Assembly: GCA_028719205.1 (NCBI GenBank)
Contig: JAQUKH010000023.1
Coordinates: forward strand, 1 to 44,935
Source of the DNA: a bacterium
GTDB taxonomy: Bacteria; JACRDZ01; JAQUKH01
DNA length: 44,935 nt
Reading direction: 5' to 3'
The notes beneath the pieces were generated by a model. The model was not told the DNA's origin, searched no databases, and saw only the letters and a list, made by a program, of their open reading frames with translations. Made by a program: the position numbers and the translations under genes. This document shows positions 16,618 through 24,960 of this stretch, in pieces. How positions within the stretch are numbered: the stretch's first letter is position 1; every line of letters starts with the position of its first letter.

Positions 16618-17391
16618 TTTTTCCTTTGATATTTGATTTTTAATAAATTCTCTTGCTACTTCTTTTTTCTTCCTGCAATATTCCACGGCGATCCGGCGTT
16701 CTTTTTCCTCGGTTGTATTTTCAAAAAGATGGTATAAATACCGGCCGTAAGCGCCCATGAAAGGGGAAAAAACACAGGCAGGTTGTGAAGGATGAAAGAT
16801 GATACCGTCGGAAGTTCCGCCTAACATCGCGTATTTAAAATCCCGGTTTTTTGATAATCCCGCCTCAAATATGATTTCCTGCCGTTTATTTTTATCTCCG
16901 GAACAAAAGATAGGATTAGTGTAATTAATCCCGAATTCCTTATCAAACATGGCATATTCCTGCAATAATTCAGGCATTTGCTCAAAGGCCTGTTCCCTGT
17001 TAGACCCGTCAATAATATCAGGTACCTGGTTCTCAAGATTATAAAGAATGGCTTTTGTGTGCATGGCAATACGGCATGCCGGGCAGACCAGGGCCATAAG
17101 ATGTGTTTTATAAAACTTAAGATCTTCAGTAAAATCGTCAAGAAAAAGTTTTTGAAAAATATCACCGGTATAGATGACCTGATGAACAAATTTATCCCCG
17201 CCGTATTTTTGGATCAATTCCATTGCCCGCTTGCGGGTTTTATCAACTTGCCCCATACCGTATTTGATCCCGCGGTCAAAGGTCAAAAGATGAACCTGGT
17301 CGTAACTATTCAGCGCCAAAATGCTTGTCGCCGTAGAATCCGTCCCGCCGGAGAAAAATAAACTTACTTCTTTTTTTGCCTTAGAGTTCAT
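16594..17391 (-). CDS. PP-loop ATPase (adenine nucleotide alpha-hydrolase type)
   Basis: 265 residues. The PP-loop motif SGGTDST is at 14-20 and a CPAC pair at Cys103/Cys106. PP-loop enzymes (ThiI, TtcA, QueC, LarE, NAD synthetase) activate a carbonyl by adenylation so that nitrogen or sulfur can be added. The DGSNREQAFEQMPEL and LGGTSDGIIFHPSQPACVFSPF stretches do not match a named family I know. The start overlaps the stop of the ligase gene as TAATG, so translation is coupled. With the desulfurase-like gene nearby, sulfur insertion is the most likely chemistry. The C-terminal eight residues derive from a repeat. Confidence 0.75.
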   Translation of the reverse strand: MNSKAKKEVSLFFSGGTDSTATSILALNSYDQVHLLTFDRGIKYGMGQVDKTRKRAMELIQKYGGDKFVHQVIYTGDIFQKLFLDDFTEDLKFYKTHLMALVCPACRIAMHTKAILYNLENQVPDIIDGSNREQAFEQMPELLQEYAMFDKEFGINYTNPIFCSGDKNKRQEIIFEAGLSKNRDFKYAMLGGTSDGIIFHPSQPACVFSPFMGAYGRYLYHLFENTTEEKERRIAVEYCRKKKEVAREFIKNQISKEKRPLSPPL

Positions 17392-18788
17392 TAAATGGCC
17401 GTCCTGTTTTGTAAGGGCGATTCATGAATCGCCCCTACATTATTTTTTACCCATCTGAATTTTCCAGACGGTTCAGCAGGGATAGCTTGCGTAAATAGTG
17501 TTTCTATATCAGCTGAGTTGCCCAGAATATTTTTCAGGTCCGTTTTAATCATTTCTATATTTAAATATACCTCATTTTTCTTAATAAGAAACAACTGAAA
17601 TTTCAACAAATCTTTCTGGATGAGCTGAAAAAATTTTATTTCCGGATAATTTCCAAAAAATTTGATAATTGTTCTTGGGCTTATCTTCTGGCTGTTTTGA
17701 TTAATAATAAAATCTTTTGAGCGTCCTTCAATATAATTAATAAGTGGCAATCCCCGTCCGCAGGGGCATTGTTTTTCTGAATAAGAACCGCAATCGCCGA
17801 TTTCGTAGCGTATAAAAGGCTGGGTATAATTATCAAGGTCGGTTAAAATAAATTTTCCGGTTTCATTCGGCAGGCAAGGTTCATTTTCGTTTAAACATTC
17901 AAGATAATAACTGTCGCTTGATAAATGCAAGCCCTGGTGATGAGAACAGTCGTTGGCAATACCTTCCATTTCATGAGGCCCATAAGTGTTAAAAATTTCA
18001 CCCTGAAACCATTTTTGGAATTTATTTCGCATATTTTCCGTAATTATGCCCGAAACAACAACAGTTTTTATTTTTAACGGCTGAAGAGCATTATCTTCCA
18101 TAAAATAACATAAAAATAAAAGATTTTCCGGCGAAGTTTCAAAAACCGAGGGCGGAGAACATTTTAAATTATTGTATATTGTATTTGTTAATGGCTCGTT
18201 AATACCGGTTGAATCTTTTGTAATTGGAGAAAAAAGTTTACGCCGGTGGGCAAAAAAATAGACAAGTTTTTTTATTTCAGTAAAAGATTCGCCATTGTAA
18301 CTGGAATGTCCCGGCCACCATAAACTCGCTGTTTTATTTCCTAATTTCCAATCCGTAAAACTATAATCCCTTAAAAGCAGGGCATATTTTGTGTTGTAAC
18401 TTGCTATATTAAACGGCCAATTTAAAGGGGTTCCGGTGGTTCCTGAAGTTTTTACCCATTCTAAATTATTCGCGGATAATTTCGGATTTAAAGGATGAGT
18501 TTCTTTTAAAAGTTCTTCTTTAGTTGTGATCGGAATATGGAGAAGGTCTTTTGGATTGTTTATGTCATAGGGTATCAGGCTTGCAGAATCAAATTTATTT
18601 TTGTAAAAAGGGATGTTCTCATAAGAATAAGTAAGAATGGCCTTTAATTTTTGCCATTGAAGTTTTTTCAGCTCCTCGCGGGGAAGCCACTGATTTTTCA
18701 TCAGAGCCTGGTATTTTATCCAAGCGTCATATTTAGTGGTTTTTCCGGCAAGATAATAGATTGATTCCAATATTTTATTGTAAAGCAT
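17391..18788 (-). CDS. PaaK/CapK-like acyl-adenylating enzyme
   Basis: 465 residues, of the phenylacetate-CoA ligase/CapK branch of the ANL superfamily. The N-terminus has the typical SYENIPFYKNKFD; the nucleotide loop is KTSGTTGTP (113-121); the adenine/acceptor motif is NTYGPHEMEGIANDC; ITTKEELLKETHP is also typical. It should activate a carboxylate with ATP, to an acyl adenylate and possibly a thioester; the substrate is not apparent. The last residues, NVGAIHESPLQNRTAI, are encoded by a palindromic repeat (17411-17438), so the original C-terminus was probably shorter or different. Translation is coupled to the PP-loop gene. Confidence 0.8.
   Translation of the reverse strand: MLYNKILESIYYLAGKTTKYDAWIKYQALMKNQWLPREELKKLQWQKLKAILTYSYENIPFYKNKFDSASLIPYDINNPKDLLHIPITTKEELLKETHPLNPKLSANNLEWVKTSGTTGTPLNWPFNIASYNTKYALLLRDYSFTDWKLGNKTASLWWPGHSSYNGESFTEIKKLVYFFAHRRKLFSPITKDSTGINEPLTNTIYNNLKCSPPSVFETSPENLLFLCYFMEDNALQPLKIKTVVVSGIITENMRNKFQKWFQGEIFNTYGPHEMEGIANDCSHHQGLHLSSDSYYLECLNENEPCLPNETGKFILTDLDNYTQPFIRYEIGDCGSYSEKQCPCGRGLPLINYIEGRSKDFIINQNSQKISPRTIIKFFGNYPEIKFFQLIQKDLLKFQLFLIKKNEVYLNIEMIKTDLKNILGNSADIETLFTQAIPAEPSGKFRWVKNNVGAIHESPLQNRTAI
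17411..17438. repeat. Widespread-type palindromic repeat at the ligase 3' end
   Basis: A perfect 20-bp palindrome (gggcgattcatgaatcgccc, 17415-17434) extended to 28 bp with one mismatch. On the - strand it is read as GAIHESPL near the C-terminus of the ligase, a peptide I know as a recurrent repeat-derived tail in many bacterial proteins. It lies only about 20 bases before the stop. Confidence 0.65.
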
Positions 18789-18851
18789 ATTATTCCTGTG
18801 ATTTTAAGTATCGATGAATGATTAATAAATTAAAATATTTGGTTTATTAAT

Positions 18852-20273
18852 TTATTTTTTACTTCTGAACAATATTTTAAGAAATGTAAGCCCTTCAGCA
18901 ATAATCTTTTTTAACGGATAGCCTGTAAAAATTTTCTTTAAAAATTTTATAATAGTGTTTGGGCGCAGGTAAAAAGATGAAAAAATATTTTTTTGATAAT
19001 TATTCAAAATATTTTCAGATAATCCTCTCGGAATAAAAACCGGATTGAAGGTAGTGAATCTATTCCAGTCTTTTTCAAGAGCGCCGTGTTTTTCAATCTC
19101 GGTAAAACTTTCTGAATTCGGAAATGGCGTAAAATACAAAGGCAGGATGTAATTTATATTAATTTGTTTTAAAAAAGACAGGGTTTCTTCCATTGTTTCT
19201 TTGGTTTCCAGAGGATGCCCCATGATGATAAACCCGATTGTTTCCAGGCCCGCGCTTTTGCACCAATCCAGGGCTTGCCGCGTTTTTTCCAGGGTAATAC
19301 CTTTTTTGAAATAATCTAAAACCTTTTGGCTGCCGCTTTCAATTCCAAAAGCGACTGACCAGCAGCCCGCTTTTTTCATTAATTGCAGCAGTTCAAGATC
19401 AACCAGGTCAACCCGTGTCTGGCATGACCATGTCAGGCCGATATTTTCTTCGGTCAGGGCGTTACAAAGTTTTATTGTGTTTTTTCTTTGCAATGTGAAA
19501 CAATCATCGTGAAAATTAATATCCTTGATCCCAAAATCATTCTGAAGATATTTTACCAGTTTTAAAATATAGTCCGTTGAATAAGAACGATAACTGTTCT
19601 TTAAACCTATCGAATCGCAGTAAATACACTGGTATGGACAACCCCGGGAGGTTAATAATAGTGTGGAAGGCAATCTTTTGAATTTTTGGAACGAAGGCCG
19701 GTACTTTTTTGGAAATCCCGATAAAAGATTAAATGGAGGCAAAGGGAGCTCGTTTAAGTTTTCAATAAAAGTTCTTTCAGGTGTAGTTTTCAGCCGGCCG
19801 TTTTCGCGGTAAATAATTCCCTTAACCTTTTCAAGCGTAGTTTTTTTCGTCAGGGCATTCAGAAGTTCGATTATTGTTATCTCGCCTTCACCGATTACAC
19901 CGATATCGAAATACTGATAATCAGTCATTGTTTTTTCCGGAAGAGAAGTTAAATGGATCCCGCCGATAATGATAGGGATCTCTTTATTGGCCGCTTTTAC
20001 TTTTTTAGCAATTAAAAAAGCAGTTTCAATGGATAATGTCATAGCGGTAATAGCAAGAAATTTAGGCTCGATCTTTAATATCTCCTGAACCGTCAGGCCT
20101 ATACTGAATTTTATGGCTTCCGCGTCAAGTATTTGAGTTTTAAAGCCGTTTTTTTCGGTAACCGCGGATAGATATAGCAAATTGATCGGAGGATTATGGC
20201 TGCCGATAGAGGCAAAATCTCCTAGCCTTTTTTCGTTATTTAACGGCGGATTAATAAAAAGTATATCTATCAT
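18852..20273 (-). CDS. B12-binding-type radical SAM enzyme
   Basis: 473 residues from the ATG at 20273 (MIDILFINPPLN), preceded by a GAGA purine run; the frame extends to 20297 but without support. The N-terminal Rossmann-like domain (about 1-150) has the PPINLLYLSAV and IIGGIH...GEGE pattern of cobalamin-binding-type radical SAM proteins (BchE-like). Then come C212-x3-C216-x2-C219 (CPYQCIYC) and the TIM-barrel core with FGIESGSQKVLDYFKKG. The tail has FYLRPNTIIKFLKK, shared with the other four such enzymes here. The DxHxxG cobalamin ligand motif is not present, as is usual in this class. It heads an operon running to 13645. Reaction unknown: methylation, ring closure or C-C coupling are all known for the class. 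Confidence 0.8.
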   Translation of the reverse strand: MIDILFINPPLNNEKRLGDFASIGSHNPPINLLYLSAVTEKNGFKTQILDAEAIKFSIGLTVQEILKIEPKFLAITAMTLSIETAFLIAKKVKAANKEIPIIIGGIHLTSLPEKTMTDYQYFDIGVIGEGEITIIELLNALTKKTTLEKVKGIIYRENGRLKTTPERTFIENLNELPLPPFNLLSGFPKKYRPSFQKFKRLPSTLLLTSRGCPYQCIYCDSIGLKNSYRSYSTDYILKLVKYLQNDFGIKDINFHDDCFTLQRKNTIKLCNALTEENIGLTWSCQTRVDLVDLELLQLMKKAGCWSVAFGIESGSQKVLDYFKKGITLEKTRQALDWCKSAGLETIGFIIMGHPLETKETMEETLSFLKQININYILPLYFTPFPNSESFTEIEKHGALEKDWNRFTTFNPVFIPRGLSENILNNYQKNIFSSFYLRPNTIIKFLKKIFTGYPLKKIIAEGLTFLKILFRSKK

Positions 20274-20307
20274 AAATTTCTCTAAATAAAACAACAATTA
20301 TTTAAGT

Positions 20308-20336
20308 ATTATATAGAATATATCTTTAGTTTTCAA
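20308..20336 (-). promoter_or_regulatory. Promoter of the B12-radical SAM/PP-loop operon
   Basis: On the - strand: TTGAAA (20336-20331), exactly 17 bases, TATAAT (20313-20308). The expected transcription start is near 20301, leaving a short leader of about 28 bases before the ATG at 20273. Confidence 0.6.
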
Positions 20337-20391
20337 TGTATGTTTTTATTTTGCTTGAGAAACTTTGGATTTGATTTAAGGTATAACTAAC

Positions 20392-21462
20392 ATGAGAAAA
20401 ATTCAAATTTTTAAAAGACATAGATATATTTTCATTTTGATCTTATTGTTTGCTGTTGCTACCGCCAGAGGACAAAAAATATATGCAAAGGATATGATGG
20501 CGGAAGTAGATGATCTTAGAATTCGCAGAGATACTATGTGTTTTGAACGCGTAGGAACAGATAAACTTTTCGAACTGCTGGCAATTGAACCGGGAATGAA
20601 CATTCTGGACATAGGAACCGGAACCGGCCAATTTGCTGTTGCCTTTGCTGAAAAAATGAAAGGAACCGGAAAGGTTTTCGCGACCGATATAGATATTGAT
20701 TGTATTGATTATCTTAAAAAAGAAGCAGAAAAAAAACACCTTACGAATCTTTATCCTGTTCTGGTTAAAGAAGAAGGGATAGATGAATTTTACGGTAAGC
20801 AAAGATATGATTTAATTACAGTCTTCCATGTCAATGGCATAACCGATGAAGCCAATTATTTTAGAGAGTTGAAGAAGTTTTTAAAAGAAAACGGGCGTGT
20901 TATTTTTATGTGCGCGAAAAATGTTCCTGCTTTTTCTCTAAGTGATCTTACCGGAGATTTTAATGGGTTGGCCAGAGAAATATCTCTGGAGCCGGACGGC
21001 AGCCCATTTTATAAAAGTTTAAGCGGGCCGACGCGGGAGTTAATAAAACAAAATCAGGCTAAACCTGATGAAGTCTTAAAAAAAGCTATAGTTGACGATT
21101 TTAACAAGATATTATCTGATAAAAATTTTTCCAAAGATTTCCTTGATGGTCTGGTTTTTAAAAAGGAATTAAAGTTATCTCCGGAAGAAAGGGTTTATAT
21201 TGACTGGCTGCTGATGTATACTAATTGGGGTGAGGGTATTTACTATAAATACAAAGATGAATGGATTAAGAGTGTAAGGAATTTTTATTTAGGGATTAAT
21301 AAACTGCTTATATTCCAGAGATTCCGGCCGTATCTTGATAAAGACAGAATGTTCCAGTCTTTAGATGGCCTTGCAGTCAAAAAGAACCTTGAAAAAGCCG
21401 GATATAAATTAGAAAAAGAGTTTACGGATATACCTTTTGAAGATGTTTTAGTATTCAAATGA
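20392..21462 (+). CDS. Membrane-anchored or exported SAM-dependent methyltransferase-like protein
   Basis: 356 residues. A basic start and hydrophobic stretch (residues 10-27, YIFILILLFAVATARG) form a signal peptide or anchor. The Rossmann methyltransferase domain follows, with ILDIGTGTGQFAV (71-83) and ATDID (97-101), then ITVFHV at the end of strand 4. The rest (about 180-356) is helical and not recognised, ending EKEFTDIPFEDVLVFK, typical of a class I methyltransferase C-terminus. An AAGG at 20378-20381 could serve as ribosome site. A cleaved and secreted form would not meet SAM, so a membrane anchor facing the cytoplasm, or a non-methyltransferase function outside, must be considered. The last eight bases overlap the converging gene. 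Confidence 0.7.
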   Translation: MRKIQIFKRHRYIFILILLFAVATARGQKIYAKDMMAEVDDLRIRRDTMCFERVGTDKLFELLAIEPGMNILDIGTGTGQFAVAFAEKMKGTGKVFATDIDIDCIDYLKKEAEKKHLTNLYPVLVKEEGIDEFYGKQRYDLITVFHVNGITDEANYFRELKKFLKENGRVIFMCAKNVPAFSLSDLTGDFNGLAREISLEPDGSPFYKSLSGPTRELIKQNQAKPDEVLKKAIVDDFNKILSDKNFSKDFLDGLVFKKELKLSPEERVYIDWLLMYTNWGEGIYYKYKDEWIKSVRNFYLGINKLLIFQRFRPYLDKDRMFQSLDGLAVKKNLEKAGYKLEKEFTDIPFEDVLVFK

Positions 21463-22873
21463 AATCCTTTTTGTTATCTTCTAATAAGTTGGATTTTTTG
21501 AAAACAAACCTGCACAACCCCAGAAATCCGCTGATCATTTCCACTGGATGTATAAAAAGGTTTTTTATCTGTTTAACAATATATTTCGGGCGCAAATAAA
21601 ATTCGCGGTAAAATCTTTTTTCGCGTTCAATTGCTTTTTGTTCAAGCAATGGATCCTTGAATCTATTTTCAAAAGGAAAAAGATCAAATTTAATTTCATC
21701 TTTATATTTTTTATAGAGTTCAGTTCCCGGCCATATTTCCAGGGTTTTTACGATAATATAATCCAGATCAGTTTCTTTCGCGAGTTCAATACTTTTGCTT
21801 AAATCATCATCAGTTTCGCCGGGTATTCCTGTAATAAAAAAACTGCTTATTTCCAGCCCGCTTTTTTTTATGTCTTTAATTCTCTCTTTTAATCCTGCTA
21901 TGTTTATGTTTTTATTTAATAGATCAAGCATTTTTTGTGATCCGCTTTCGATGCCAAGATAAACCCTTTTGCATCCGGAAAATTTCATTATTCGCGCAAG
22001 CTCTATATCAAGTGTATCGACACGGCTTAAACAAGTCCAGTTAATTTTATATTTATGAAGCAGACCGCAGATTTGAAGAGTTCTCTCTTTGTTTAGAGTA
22101 AAGGTATCATCCATAAAGCGTATGTTCTTTATGCCAAAATTTGTAAGGTTGAATTTTATCTCTTCTTCGATATTTTTTAAAGAGCGTGAGAAAACTCTAT
22201 TACCGTAGGTATGGATGCAAAAACTGCAGTGGCAAGGACATCCGCGGCTTATAGTCATTGTTGTAAAAGGCCGGTTAAGATATGGTTCCTTATAGCGTTT
22301 TAAATTACTTTCTAAAAGCGAAAGGTCCGGAAAAGGCAAGTCATCCGGGTTTTCAATACGATTAGCCGCAGGAGTGCTGATTATATTTTCGCCATTCTTA
22401 AATGATATGCCATTAATTGTTTTTAACGAACCGTTATTTTCCATTTGGTCATAAAGCTCCGAAAAAATAAGCTCAGGTTCGCCCCGGATAATTATATCAA
22501 TTGAAGAATTTTTTAAGATTTCCTCCGGGAAAATTGTCGGAAAAAAACCTGTGGCTATAATTTTTATTTCAGGAAAAGCTTTTTTAATTTCATTGATTGT
22601 TTTTAGATCTTCGCCGATTGAAAAATGTCCCAATAAAGTTACAAGGATTTTGGGCTGGAATATGGTAATTTTTCCCAAAACCTCATCCAGATTGTTTCCT
22701 TCCGCGATGGCATCAATAAAAAGAACATTGTTGTTTTTTTTCAGCTTTTTAACGATCGTTGCGAGAGACAGAAGTTCGTGAGGAGGTAAAAGAAAGTTAG
22801 GGGCATAATAAGATGATATAAATCTGCGGATAATTTTTTTAGAATGAGGTAAGTTAAGGAATATGCTTGTCAT
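21455..22873 (-). CDS. B12-binding-type radical SAM enzyme
   Basis: 472 residues from the ATG at 22873, which forms an ATGA overlap with the stop of the upstream radical SAM gene; the frame is open to 22912 but that start is unlikely. The N-terminal cobalamin-type domain (LSLATIVKKLK, GEPELIFSELYDQ) is followed by C212-x3-C216-x2-C219 in SRGCPCHCSFC and by YLGIESGSQKMLDLLNK. The C-terminal FYLRPKYIVKQIKN is the shared tail. The gene is last in the run from purM, and the coupled SPASM-type radical SAM partner suggests consecutive steps on one substrate. Reaction unknown. Confidence 0.8.
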   Translation of the reverse strand: MTSIFLNLPHSKKIIRRFISSYYAPNFLLPPHELLSLATIVKKLKKNNNVLFIDAIAEGNNLDEVLGKITIFQPKILVTLLGHFSIGEDLKTINEIKKAFPEIKIIATGFFPTIFPEEILKNSSIDIIIRGEPELIFSELYDQMENNGSLKTINGISFKNGENIISTPAANRIENPDDLPFPDLSLLESNLKRYKEPYLNRPFTTMTISRGCPCHCSFCIHTYGNRVFSRSLKNIEEEIKFNLTNFGIKNIRFMDDTFTLNKERTLQICGLLHKYKINWTCLSRVDTLDIELARIMKFSGCKRVYLGIESGSQKMLDLLNKNINIAGLKERIKDIKKSGLEISSFFITGIPGETDDDLSKSIELAKETDLDYIIVKTLEIWPGTELYKKYKDEIKFDLFPFENRFKDPLLEQKAIEREKRFYREFYLRPKYIVKQIKNLFIHPVEMISGFLGLCRFVFKKSNLLEDNKKDFI

Positions 22874-23940
22874 AAGGTTTCCATTAAATATTTCCATATT
22901 ATTTTGGGCCATACAGCAGGATTATAAAAAATATTAGCCTGAGTACTGCACTCCCAATGGCAATAACAGCCTGATTTTTGAATATGCTTCAGGATCTCCT
23001 TCACCTGAGAGCAGTTAATGATTTTTTTCAGGTCGAAATTTGTTTTTTTAAGGTCTCCAAAAGGTTTATTCAGATATTCGCATGGCATAACTATTCCTTC
23101 CGGATTAACAACGATCAGTTTTTTCCCCGCAAGGCAGGGCAACTGAGCATGGTTAGAAGTAATAGTACGGTAAACTATATCTGTATTTAATTCAGAAATT
23201 ACTTTTAGTATACCTGAAAAAGGTTTATTTGGATTAGATTTATATGTATTATTAATTATTTTAGAACAGCTGAGGTAAGTTTTAGGAGCAATTTCCTTAT
23301 ATTCAGGATTTGGAATATCGCCTCTGACTAATATCAAAGTATGAGTATTTATATCTAAATGGTTCCTGACAAACCCGGCAATTTCAGGTATAAATGAGCA
23401 GTTTATTTTTGTAAGTACCGTGACAACATCAATAGTTATGTTGTTATATTCCTGACGCAAAGATACTAATCCTTTAAAGGTTTTCATGACTTGCTGAAAT
23501 GCGCCGGGAACACCTGACAGATTATCATGCAGGGATTCAGGGCCGTTTATAGTAAGCACTATTCTCAAATGGGTTTTTTCTAAACGCCGGCATATATTTT
23601 TCAGGATTTTAAGTGTACGGCCGGGATTAAGGCCGTTAGTAGGTATAGTTATAATATTTACCTTACTGAAGCGGATAAATAAATAGCATATATCAGGCAG
23701 ATCGTCGCGTAAAGTCGGTTCTCCGCCGCTAAGAGTTAATTGCATCAGATATGGAAAATTCCGCGCAAGTTTTTCAATATCATTCAGGGACATTTCTTTA
23801 TTATGTTCCGGACGATTAAGCAATTTCCAGTTGAAACAGAAAGAACATTTAGAGTTACACCGGTATGTCACATGGAAGATCAGATAAGCCGGAGCTTTAA
23901 AATGCAGCAGTTTTTTGAATAAAGCGGTTTCGTAAGCCAT
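22870..23940 (-). CDS. Radical SAM/SPASM-like enzyme
   Basis: 356 residues; C28-x3-C32-x2-C35 (CNSKCSFC), LSGGEPTLRDD, and late cysteines in LPCLAG, VMPCEYLNKPFGDL and CYCHWEC. The pattern, including the late EC-x4-N motif and the aromatic tail, is repeated in the protein at 33217, so the two are paralogues. Both sit next to a GT2 gene and a B12-type radical SAM gene. The N-terminus overlaps the GT2 gene by 44 bases and the stop is ATGA-coupled to the next gene. SPASM-type domains bind extra clusters; some members act on lipids or sugars rather than peptides. Substrate unknown. Confidence 0.8.
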   Translation of the reverse strand: MAYETALFKKLLHFKAPAYLIFHVTYRCNSKCSFCFNWKLLNRPEHNKEMSLNDIEKLARNFPYLMQLTLSGGEPTLRDDLPDICYLFIRFSKVNIITIPTNGLNPGRTLKILKNICRRLEKTHLRIVLTINGPESLHDNLSGVPGAFQQVMKTFKGLVSLRQEYNNITIDVVTVLTKINCSFIPEIAGFVRNHLDINTHTLILVRGDIPNPEYKEIAPKTYLSCSKIINNTYKSNPNKPFSGILKVISELNTDIVYRTITSNHAQLPCLAGKKLIVVNPEGIVMPCEYLNKPFGDLKKTNFDLKKIINCSQVKEILKHIQKSGCYCHWECSTQANIFYNPAVWPKIIWKYLMETL

Positions 23941-24916
23941 ATAATTTTCTTAAAAAAATAGAGAAATAAGATATTATACTTGCCAAGAGTACTGTAAAAG
24001 ACAGTAAAACGGCAGTCATTGCTCCTTTAAGGCAGAAAATAATACCTTTTTGGCTGTGAAAATATATAATAATACTTTTATGCAGATAAGTGTAAACAGC
24101 AAAAAGAAAAACAGATGTAAAAACAAAAGGTTTGTAATACCATGCTGCCAGTATAAGAATAACGCTTAACGGGCCGGATAGAGTAGCCAGAGCCATTTCT
24201 TTAGTTGTTAGAATGCAGTCAAACTCTTTTTTATATTGGAATAGTTCGATCCAATCGATAGTTCTGGTAAAATAAGTTGAGATAAATTTAGACCATGAGG
24301 GGAAATAGTGCTTGCCCTGAATGCGCGGTTCCAGGTGAAAACGGTATTTTTGTGCTAAACGCATTCCAAGTTCTTCCTGCTCTACGCTGGCTGTAGTATA
24401 TTTTGTATTATATCCTCCAAATTCTTCAAAAACACTTTTACGGATTCCGGCGCATCTGCCTAGAAAACCTTTATAGTTTTTGCTTAACGGATGAACCGTA
24501 AACCAGTAATATTCAAGAAGCGCTTTATATTCGGTTAAATAAGAAGGGTTTGCGGGATTTTTATGGTATATGCCGTTGAGTATGTTTATTTCCGGATCAT
24601 TAGCGGCATTCGCGCAAATTCCCAGAGCATCCGGCTGTAATATAACATCGGCATCAAGAAAAAACAGAATTTCTCCCCGGGCTTTTTTTGCTCCCGTGTT
24701 ACGCGCGGTGGCAGGGCCTTTATTGGATTGTGAAATGAGAGTTACAGGAAAGGCCCGGACCAGTTTTAACGTGTTATCGGTACTGCCGTCATCCACTACA
24801 ATAATTTCATATTTATGGAAATCAGACTGCAGTACTGCCTGGATACACGAAGAAATAGTATTTTCCCCATTATATACCGGGATAACTACGCTAATTTTAG
24901 GCATTGAACTATTCAT
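23897..24916 (-). CDS. Membrane-anchored family 2 glycosyltransferase
   Basis: 339 residues. GT-A fold: VVIPVYNGENTI, IVVDDGSTDN, ATARNTGA and the metal-binding FLDADV. SVEQEELGMRL matches the acceptor ED-type region, and two to three membrane segments lie in the C-terminal third (about 245-320). Such enzymes add a sugar from a nucleotide sugar to a lipid carrier on the cytoplasmic face. Its gene order neighbour set (radical SAM, B12-radical SAM) is the same as for the GT2 at 35669, which it resembles. Start could be Met1 or Met5. Confidence 0.8.
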   Translation of the reverse strand: MNSSMPKISVVIPVYNGENTISSCIQAVLQSDFHKYEIIVVDDGSTDNTLKLVRAFPVTLISQSNKGPATARNTGAKKARGEILFFLDADVILQPDALGICANAANDPEINILNGIYHKNPANPSYLTEYKALLEYYWFTVHPLSKNYKGFLGRCAGIRKSVFEEFGGYNTKYTTASVEQEELGMRLAQKYRFHLEPRIQGKHYFPSWSKFISTYFTRTIDWIELFQYKKEFDCILTTKEMALATLSGPLSVILILAAWYYKPFVFTSVFLFAVYTYLHKSIIIYFHSQKGIIFCLKGAMTAVLLSFTVLLASIISYFSIFLRKLYGLRNRFIQKTAAF

Positions 24917-24960
24917 TATAATTATCTTTAAAATATTTTTTTAAGTTTATTAGTTTGGAT

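Noticed and set aside
18821-18851. AT-only inverted repeat (attaataaa / tttattaat) between the ligase and the B12-radical SAM gene
   Set aside because: The stem is weak and a T-rich tail follows only on the + strand, where no gene ends; not a supported terminator.
20365-20391. TATAAC just before the exported methyltransferase gene as a leaderless -10 box
   Set aside because: It ends only four bases before the ATG and has no -35 box at a usable distance; an AAGG ribosome site is the better reading.
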